A stretch of 11,841 bases of DNA from Planctomycetota bacterium (GTDB lineage: Bacteria > Planctomycetota > Phycisphaerae > UBA1845 > UTPLA1). The stretch's first letter is position 1, and each line of letters begins with the position of its first letter. The stretch lies in NCBI GenBank assembly GCA_027295245.1, contig JAPULF010000431.1, positions 1 through 11,841 of the forward strand, given 5' to 3'. Below the pieces are notes generated by a model. That model saw only the letters and a list, made by a program, of their open reading frames with translations, was not told the DNA's origin and did no database searches. The position numbers were made by a program, and so were the translations under genes. Below, in pieces: positions 6,688 to 11,841 of this stretch.

Positions 6688-7026
6688 TCACCCGAAGCGC
6701 CATAAGTACCTGACAAGGTCGATCCGGTCGAGCATATCAATCTCGACGCCTTCACCCTCCAGGCGGCGACGCTGCACCACGGATCCCGACCCCGATCGCT
6801 CGCTGATGCGTCCGGAGGCGTTCACAACGCGAAACCACGGAACGCAGTCGGCGAGCGGACAGGTCCGAAGCACGAATCCCACGAGTCGGGCACGACCCGG
6901 AAGACCCGCCGCATCGGCAATCATGCCGTAGGTTGCCACGCGTCCCCGGGGAATACGGCGAATCGTAGCCAGTATCTTCATGTGCGACTCGGCCGGATCG
7001 TCCAGTGTTGAAACCCGACTGCGCAT
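6688..7026 (-). CDS. Alkyltransferase-like (ATL) protein, MGMT family without the acceptor cysteine
   Basis: This 112-residue protein matches the C-terminal DNA-binding domain of O6-alkylguanine-DNA alkyltransferases: IPRGRVATYGMIADAAG (25-41, with Tyr 33), a GRARLVGFVLR helix (44-54) and VPWFRVVNASGRIS (62-75). In true methyltransferases the last block is P-C-H-R-V; here Cys is replaced by Trp, as in ATL proteins, which bind O6-alkylguanine without removing the alkyl group and hand it to nucleotide excision repair. The His of the motif is Phe here, whereas the usual ATL motif is P-W-H-R. The ATG at 7026 has AAGGA about 7 bases upstream, which supports this start over Met 16. It diverges from the dacA unit. 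Family assignment is confident; the repair role is inherited from the family. Confidence 0.92.
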   Translation of the reverse strand: MRSRVSTLDDPAESHMKILATIRRIPRGRVATYGMIADAAGLPGRARLVGFVLRTCPLADCVPWFRVVNASGRISERSGSGSVVQRRRLEGEGVEIDMLDRIDLVRYLWRFG

Positions 7027-7323
7027 CGTCGAATCCTTCAGCCACGGGGGCCGTCAGGTCCTCGGCCGCGAATCCCTACATTACGTCCAACCGCTGCGCC
7101 ACCACCGAGCGTTTCCGGCGACGGCCCGAACGAACGATCATTGTAACGCCGTCACACGAAAAGGCCGCTCCAGAGGAGAACCCCCTTTCCCCCGGTTGTC
7201 GAGACGCTCCGCTCCCCCGAGACTCGATATCATCTCGGTGGCCGGTCCCTTCCCCTCACAGTATGCTTGTGAATCGCGACTGAATCCGCGCCGGCGGAGA
7301 TCCTCGCTCGCAGGAGATCGGCG
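7027..7323. other. Divergent intergenic region between the ATL gene and the dacA unit
   Basis: About 300 bases hold no gene I can support. A perfect 6-bp inverted repeat, CCGAGA (7217-7222) and TCTCGG (7233-7238), surrounds a 10-base centre containing GATATC and could be an operator. GGAGATC occurs at 7296-7302 and 7313-7319; the second copy is the ribosome site of the leader ORF. Promoters for both flanking units should lie here, but I found no convincing -35/-10 pair. Confidence 0.45.
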
Positions 7324-7365
7324 ATGCCCCGGCAAACATTCGAGACCGAACGGACCCATGTTTGA
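7324..7365 (+). CDS. Leader ORF (13 codons) overlapping the dacA start
   Basis: ATG 7324 is preceded by AGGAG (7312-7316) with an ideal 7-base gap, the best ribosome site in this region. The frame encodes MPRQTFETERTHV and stops at TGA 7363-7365, overlapping the dacA ATG (7358-7360) by 8 bases in another frame. dacA itself lacks a visible Shine-Dalgarno. This geometry is classic for translational coupling, in which ribosomes ending on the leader restart on dacA. There is no run of one amino acid to suggest attenuation. The peptide itself need not have a function. Confidence 0.5.
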   Translation: MPRQTFETERTHV

Positions 7366-8149
7366 TTTCGATATTCTGAAGGGTTTCGGCTGGCCCGACG
7401 CGATCGAGCTTCTGGTCATCGGCCTCGCCGTCTACGCCATCGCGAGGTTTCTCCGAGGCACGCGCGGCGCCCGGCTGATCCGAGGCTTCATCGTATTACT
7501 CGTGATGAGTACCGTGGTGCTCTACCTCGTCGCAAACTCCCTCCAAATGGAACGTATCAAGGTTCTCTACATTCCATTCGTGAGCGCGATGTTTCTCGCG
7601 GCACTGGTCGCGTTCCAGCCCGAACTCCGCCGGGCCCTCATTCGACTGGGCGCGACCGATTGGTTTGCCGAGGAGTCGCATCAGATCGAGCACGTCATCG
7701 AAGAAGTCGTCACCTCGGCCACCTATCTCTCCAAGAACAAGATCGGGGCCCTCGTCGCATTCGAACGCGCCACCGAGTTCGGAGCCCTCATCGAAAGCGG
7801 CTGTCGCATGGACGCCGTCGTGTCCTCCCACCTGCTCAACACGATATTCTGGCCCGGCTCCGCCCTGCACGACATGGGCGTCGTCATCTCTCACGGCCGG
7901 GCCGCCGCCGCCCGCGTACAATTCCCACTGACGGAGTCCGGCGAACTCGACCCGTCCTTCGGCGCCAGGCACCGCGCCGCGTTCGGACTCTCGCAGGAAT
8001 CCGATGCCGTCATCGTGGTCGTCAGCGAGGAGACCGGTGGGATCACCGTCGTGGATCGGGGTACCATGGAACGGTCCCTGACGCCCGATTCACTCCGACA
8101 GGTACTTCGAAAGAAACTGATCAAGCCGCCGAAGAGCAAGAAAGAGTAG
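7358..8149 (+). CDS. dacA: Membrane-bound diadenylate cyclase (c-di-AMP synthase), CdaA/DacA type
   Basis: The enzyme condenses two ATP into cyclic di-AMP, a second messenger tied to potassium, osmotic and envelope homeostasis. The 263-residue product has the CdaA layout: three membrane helices (about 14-32, 44-60, 68-86), then the DAC domain. Landmarks are FQPELRRAL (86-94), KIGALVAFER (128-137), LHDMG (170-174) and GARHRAAFGLS (202-212) with SEETGG at 223-228. The RHR motif is intact. The DGA motif reads D-M-G, keeping the catalytic Asp 172 but with Met and Gly at the next two positions. ATG 7358 is chosen because the first membrane helix follows at once and the family starts this way; upstream in-frame sequence is unlike the family. 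It is probably translated through the overlapping leader ORF and is followed after 23 nt by a ybbR-like gene. Confidence 0.96.
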   Translation: MFDFDILKGFGWPDAIELLVIGLAVYAIARFLRGTRGARLIRGFIVLLVMSTVVLYLVANSLQMERIKVLYIPFVSAMFLAALVAFQPELRRALIRLGATDWFAEESHQIEHVIEEVVTSATYLSKNKIGALVAFERATEFGALIESGCRMDAVVSSHLLNTIFWPGSALHDMGVVISHGRAAAARVQFPLTESGELDPSFGARHRAAFGLSQESDAVIVVVSEETGGITVVDRGTMERSLTPDSLRQVLRKKLIKPPKSKKE

Positions 8150-8172
8150 TAAACCGAGTTTGAGACGTCATC

Positions 8173-9192
8173 ATGTGGGCCCGCCTGAAATCGTTCTTCA
8201 CCGTCGCGCTTTTCACGATCCTGATCTGGTTCGCGGCTGATTTAAATGTGTCGGAGCCGACCAGTGTTACGGTCAACATTCGCCTCAAGGCGAACGAGCC
8301 GGACCAATTCGTGGCGTTCGCCGACCATGCCGGGCCGATGACCTTCGTCGTCGAGATGCACGGGCTGCGCGTTCACCTTCGGAAATTCGAAGAGATGCTC
8401 GGCTCCGACCAAGTGTTCGACGCGAGTCCGGAATTCGGCGCCTCCAGCCCTCGCAAGACGATGCTCTCCCGCGACATCATCCGAAGCATCAGGAAAATCG
8501 ACTCCGTGCGCCTTCGGGTTCGCGGTGTCAATCCACCCAACGTGGACATTCGCGTGGATACCTTTGTGAATGCGGACATGCCGATCGAACCTGACATCGG
8601 GGATCTCGATGTCAGTCTCAAGCCGCTCGCCATGGCCTCCGTCCGACTGCCGAGTTTCGCCCTTGAAGGACTCGCCGACGCCGACAGTGTCATCCGGCCT
8701 GACGTCAAACGCCTGATTCGCGAGTACACGCTGGAAAACCCCGAAGAATCCAACTTTCGTATCAACGTCCCTCTGACTCTCCCTCTAGACCCAGGACTCT
8801 ACGACATTACGCCGCGTGAAATCACCCTCGAAGGCAAAGTCGAATCCCAGACCGGCACCGTTGCCAAGGGACCCGTGATCGTGTCTTTTCTGATTCCCGA
8901 CGAGGTACAAAAACGCTTTCTCGTCGAGGTGAAGGAGGGAACCGAACTCCGGCCCGACGTTTTCATCACCGGTCCCAAGAGCCAACTGGACCAGTTGAAT
9001 CCCCAGGACATCGTCGGACTGGTCGAAATCCGGGCCGCCTACATGGCTGTGCCCGGTGAGGAACGCTCCGCAACCGTTCGCTTCGTGTTGCCACTCGATC
9101 TGCCCGGGCTCCGAGTTGCGCCCGCGTCGCAGAATACGATCGTGGATTTCAAGCTCGTGGAGCGGCCTCGATCCCAACTACCCGATCCATAA
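8173..9192 (+). CDS. YbbR/CdaR-like protein, membrane-anchored partner of the diadenylate cyclase
   Basis: The 339-residue product has an N-terminal membrane anchor (residues 8-22, FFTVALFTILIWFAA) and a large extracytoplasmic region of repeated beta-rich units with the YbbR pattern: short strands ending in V-x-I-R-L or V-x-F, such as residues 28-41, 209-226 and 235-246 (V-I-V-S-F-L-I-P). In Firmicutes CdaR binds and modulates CdaA, and genes of this family usually follow the cyclase gene. Here it starts 23 nt after the dacA stop on the same strand, matching that arrangement. The Shine-Dalgarno before ATG 8173 is weak, so coupling to dacA translation is plausible. The assignment rests on context and architecture more than on a sharp motif; repeats are divergent. 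No glmM follows. Confidence 0.85.
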   Translation: MWARLKSFFTVALFTILIWFAADLNVSEPTSVTVNIRLKANEPDQFVAFADHAGPMTFVVEMHGLRVHLRKFEEMLGSDQVFDASPEFGASSPRKTMLSRDIIRSIRKIDSVRLRVRGVNPPNVDIRVDTFVNADMPIEPDIGDLDVSLKPLAMASVRLPSFALEGLADADSVIRPDVKRLIREYTLENPEESNFRINVPLTLPLDPGLYDITPREITLEGKVESQTGTVAKGPVIVSFLIPDEVQKRFLVEVKEGTELRPDVFITGPKSQLDQLNPQDIVGLVEIRAAYMAVPGEERSATVRFVLPLDLPGLRVAPASQNTIVDFKLVERPRSQLPDP

Positions 9193-9212
9193 TCGCTCCC
9201 GGTGGGATCGAT

Positions 9213-9232
9213 CCAGCCGCCTTCAAGGCTGG
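9213..9232 (+). terminator. Possible weak terminator hairpin after the dacA unit
   Basis: CCAGCC (9213-9218) pairs with GGCTGG (9227-9232) across an 8-base loop, 21 bases after the stop of the ybbR-like gene. No T-run follows, so intrinsic termination would be weak. It may instead protect the 3' end or assist factor-dependent termination. Confidence 0.3.
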
Positions 9233-9284
9233 TCGCGTCCTCGCCGCATGTGATTTTCGCTCTCCAGATTATCGTAAGCGGGGC

Positions 9285-9314
9285 TTGGAGTCATCGTGCT
9301 CATACTCCTATAAT
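9285..9314 (+). promoter_or_regulatory. Strong sigma70-type promoter for the large secreted protein
   Basis: A perfect TATAAT (9309-9314) lies 18 bases after TTGGAG (9285-9290). Transcription would begin near 9321, leaving about 100 nt of leader before ATG 9422. A short G-C hairpin with one bulge (about 9326-9347) falls at the very start of the leader. This is the best consensus -10 box in the window. Confidence 0.65.
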
Positions 9315-9421
9315 GAACCGTGATGCCGGGGAGTGGGAGCCCCTCGGTCGATCCTGGAACCGCCAATCCGGTCAATACGAATCTCGGGCTTCCCGGTCGC
9401 GCGCAATCCAATGGACTCTCC

Positions 9422-11841
9422 ATGACCTCGAAAAACCGCCTCATGTTTCTCGCCGTTATTCTCGCTTGCATCGCGGGGTCATCGGCGATTGCGGAGTCCG
9501 CCCCATCTCGCGCGACGGTGACCGGTGAGACTCTCGGCGACGCCGACCTGGGACCCGGCATCGTGGAAGACATGCAAACCGTGCTCGCCCGAGATCGGGA
9601 AAAGGCCCGGCACGATCCTGAGACGCCTCAAGACAGGCACGGCGAATGGGTCATCCCTTCGCCGCGATCCACCTACTATCCCGCGTCCGGCAGCCGATAC
9701 GTCACCAACAAGCATGGCGATACCAGCATGGGCATAGGCTTTCGCTCCGTCGTTGACGTGAGGGGCGCCTTCTTCTCCGGACAGGGCGGGGGGCCGGCCG
9801 TTTGGGCCCCGGCGATCAGAGTCACGGGGTACCTCGATGGCCGGAGAATCGCTGCAACGGACTGGTTCACGGAAATCGGCGAAGAGCCCGAATGGTTCGA
9901 GGTGAATCTCGACGGCGTCGACCGAATCGTGATCGAGTCGCAGCCCGCGCAAATCGGCGCCGGCTGGTACGCCATGGACGATCTTACGTTTCGTCGCCGG
10001 GCAATCGGATCAGATGAGCCCGCAACCACCGTACTTGATTTCGAGGACTGCCGCGCCCGGCAGAAGCTGGCGGATTCGAATTATGCCGGACTCGAATGGG
10101 AGACCGGAACCGGTGAACTTCATCAAGCCGACTTTGTCCCCGCGCCCGCTGTTCCGCCCGGCGACGAGGATGGCGCCGAAGCCGACGACACCGACCCGCC
10201 GGAAGGCCCGCCGGCGCCGCGCGGGGGCGCGGTGGGGCCGGGCCTGGTTACGCATTGGGACTCGACAAAACGCGGAGACGCCGGCCAGAATTCCTACCCG
10301 CCCGATACCTGTGGCGCGGCCGGACCCAATCACATCGTCGTTGTCGTCAACCGGGTCTTCGCAGTGTACGACAAACAGACCGGCGCGGAACTGCAACAGG
10401 TTTCGCTCGGCAGCTTAATGCCGGGCTCCAACGGCGATCCGCGGGTCCTTTACGATCAGCACAGCGATCGATGGGTCGTGATCGCCTCGAACTTCAACAA
10501 CCGCATTTACCTTGCCGTGTCTACATCGAACAACCCGACCGGTTCGTGGTTCAAAAGCAACTTCATCGCGTCCGCCGGAAGCGATTCGGGCTGTTTTCCC
10601 GACTATCCCACCCTGGGCGTCGACGCCGAGGGAATCTATACCGCAAGCTATATGGTCGGGTGCGGTTTCACCATTTTCGCGATCGACAAGGCGCCGTTGA
10701 TCGACGCGTCACCCAGCCTCGGCACGATCACGGCCTTTCGCGGCGTCGCCAACGGCACGATCCAGCCGGTACACACCTACGGCACGCCCGCGGGAGAATT
10801 CTGCATCTCGCGCAACGGCTCCACGGCGCTCAGGCTTCACCGCGTCAACGCGCCGCTGACTTCTCCCACGCTCACCAATCTCGGGACCGTGGCCATACCG
10901 CTCCACTCGTTTCCGCCCGACGTACCCGCGCTGGGCAGCGCCACGCCCCTCGACTCCGTCGACTATCGTCTCATGAACGCCGTCTATCGTGACGGCTCGA
11001 TATGGACGACGCACAATGTCGAACACAACGGTCGCACCGGTTGCCGTTGGTATCAAGTGGACACGTCGCCGATCGATCTCGTTCAATCGGGAACCGTCGG
11101 CAGCGACACGCTCTACTATTGGATGGCGTCGATCGCCGTCACTGCCAACGGCGACGTCGGAATGGGATTCTCCGGCGCAAACGCAAGCCAATATGCCGGC
11201 GCCTATTTCACCGGACGACGATTCAACGACCCGCCCGGCCAAATGGCGGAGCCGATCCAAATGCGTCAGGGTGACGGTCCACAGAACCTCATCGACGGCT
11301 TCGGCCGAAATCGGTGGGGCGACTACAGCCTCACTTCGCTCGATCCGACGACCGAACAGGAATTGTGGACGGTTCAGGAGTACGCCCACGGAAACAGCAT
11401 TTGGGGAACGCACGTCGCGAAATTGCGCTTCGGTGACACCCTGCCGCCGCAACCGTTCCCCGAGATAATAACCGTCATTCCCACGGTGGATTCCGTCACG
11501 CTCGTATCCAGCATTGCCACGGAGATCGAAAACCCGCCCGTGGAGTACTTTTTCGACTCGACCGGCGGCACGGGCGCCGATGATAGAGACTGGGACCAAG
11601 ACCCGTCGTACACCGATACCGGTTTGTCGCCCGACATCGGTTACGCCTACCGCGTCAAGGCCCGCGATGACAACGATCCCCCGAATGAATCGCCCCTTTC
11701 CGGATACACGGCCGCAAGAACCCTGGCCGCCGTGCCGGGAGCGCCCACGCTGAGCAACGCCACCCAGACCACGCTGGACGTGGATGTCGATCGCGCCGGC
11801 AATCCAAGCATCACCCAACTTGAAATCCAGTGTACGGCCAC
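9422..11841 (+). CDS. Large secreted multidomain protein with Fn3-like modules (C-terminus beyond window)
   Basis: The frame from ATG 9422 stays open to the window edge (806 codons), so the protein is incomplete. Residues 1-24 are a signal peptide ending A-I-A. Residues 80-195 form a beta-rich domain (G-I-G-F-R-S-V-V-D-V-R-G-A-F-F, then W-Y-A-M-D-D-L-T-F). A proline- and acid-rich linker spans about 239-275. From about 293 comes a module with PPDTCGAAGPNHIVVVVN, GDPRVLYDQHSDRWVVIAS (338-356) and AVSTSNNPTGSW, a pattern common in large bacterial secreted proteins and probably a propeller-like fold. From about 673 two Fn3-like units begin (Y-T-D-T-G-L-S-P then Y-A-Y-R-V-K-A-R-D; then V-P-G-A-P-T-L-S-N-A). 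It is probably a surface or secreted adhesion or binding protein. No catalytic motif is seen. No good Shine-Dalgarno precedes the ATG. Confidence 0.85.
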   Translation, partial: MTSKNRLMFLAVILACIAGSSAIAESAPSRATVTGETLGDADLGPGIVEDMQTVLARDREKARHDPETPQDRHGEWVIPSPRSTYYPASGSRYVTNKHGDTSMGIGFRSVVDVRGAFFSGQGGGPAVWAPAIRVTGYLDGRRIAATDWFTEIGEEPEWFEVNLDGVDRIVIESQPAQIGAGWYAMDDLTFRRRAIGSDEPATTVLDFEDCRARQKLADSNYAGLEWETGTGELHQADFVPAPAVPPGDEDGAEADDTDPPEGPPAPRGGAVGPGLVTHWDSTKRGDAGQNSYPPDTCGAAGPNHIVVVVNRVFAVYDKQTGAELQQVSLGSLMPGSNGDPRVLYDQHSDRWVVIASNFNNRIYLAVSTSNNPTGSWFKSNFIASAGSDSGCFPDYPTLGVDAEGIYTASYMVGCGFTIFAIDKAPLIDASPSLGTITAFRGVANGTIQPVHTYGTPAGEFCISRNGSTALRLHRVNAPLTSPTLTNLGTVAIPLHSFPPDVPALGSATPLDSVDYRLMNAVYRDGSIWTTHNVEHNGRTGCRWYQVDTSPIDLVQSGTVGSDTLYYWMASIAVTANGDVGMGFSGANASQYAGAYFTGRRFNDPPGQMAEPIQMRQGDGPQNLIDGFGRNRWGDYSLTSLDPTTEQELWTVQEYAHGNSIWGTHVAKLRFGDTLPPQPFPEIITVIPTVDSVTLVSSIATEIENPPVEYFFDSTGGTGADDRDWDQDPSYTDTGLSPDIGYAYRVKARDDNDPPNESPLSGYTAARTLAAVPGAPTLSNATQTTLDVDVDRAGNPSITQLEIQCTA

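Noticed and set aside
5752..6705. Plus-strand frame of 317 codons
   Set aside because: It is antisense to the GH10-like gene, rich in Arg, His and Pro, and runs through the predicted promoter and hairpins.
7140..7145. TACAAT on the minus strand as a promoter for the ATL gene
   Set aside because: The -10 match is good, but no -35 box or extended -10 was found at a suitable distance.
6980..7357. N-terminal extension of dacA by 126 codons
   Set aside because: The extension is unlike the cyclase family, overlaps the start of the divergent ATL gene, and the family begins just before the first membrane helix, as from ATG 7358.
9411..9425. Four-codon ORF ending in ATGA overlap with the large secreted protein start, resembling the dacA leader ORF
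   Set aside because: It is too short to distinguish from chance and has no ribosome site of its own.
10709..11818. Minus-strand frame of 369 codons
   Set aside because: It is antisense to the large secreted protein gene, whose Fn3-like and PPDT-type motifs show which strand codes.
1..11841. Mobile elements, CRISPR arrays, tRNA or rRNA genes, toxin-antitoxin or defence cassettes
   Set aside because: I saw no transposase or integrase, no regularly spaced repeats, no tRNA-like arms, and every supported gene has a housekeeping, envelope, signalling or unknown character.

Overview
The window is GC-rich and looks chromosomal, from a Gram-negative bacterium with lipid A, most likely a member of the Planctomycetota (a Phycisphaerae-like lineage would fit). 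This is an inference from gene content: lpxK, a bacterial deoxyhypusine-synthase-like gene, a GH10-like protein of the type I associate with planctomycetes, a dacA-ybbR pair, and very large secreted proteins with Fn3-like modules. I see no tRNA, rRNA, CRISPR array, insertion sequence or prophage gene.

Layout. (1) 1-1040, minus: a secreted protein with an HExxH motif, cut by the left edge, with its own promoter and a hairpin-rich leader. (2) 1204-3719, minus: a probable operon lpxK, then a deoxyhypusine-synthase-like gene, then a small two-helix membrane protein. (3) 3853-4473, plus: a small lipoprotein behind a good sigma70-type promoter. (4) 4389-6453, minus: a GH10-fold protein without catalytic glutamates, then a small membrane protein with a cysteine cluster; a promoter and a long leader with competing hairpins lie upstream. 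(5) 6688-7026, minus: an alkyltransferase-like (ATL) protein. (6) 7324-9192, plus: a 13-codon leader ORF overlapping the start of dacA, then dacA (membrane diadenylate cyclase) and a ybbR/cdaR-like gene, a cyclic-di-AMP synthesis unit. (7) 9285-11841, plus: a promoter and a very large secreted protein cut by the right edge.

Two real genes are easy to miss because they run off the window: the minus-strand gene at 1-1040 and the plus-strand gene at 9422-11841. Both read open over their full extent, begin with a signal peptide, and have long antisense shadow frames.

The themes are envelope biology (lipid A kinase, lipoprotein, membrane and secreted proteins), cyclic-di-AMP signalling and DNA alkylation repair. 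I found no clear new defence or mobile system. The most unusual points are the catalytically degenerate GH10 protein with a structured leader, the probable translational coupling of dacA to a leader ORF, the DMG variant of the cyclase DGA motif, and the deoxyhypusine-synthase-like protein lacking the usual lysine motif inside an lpxK operon.
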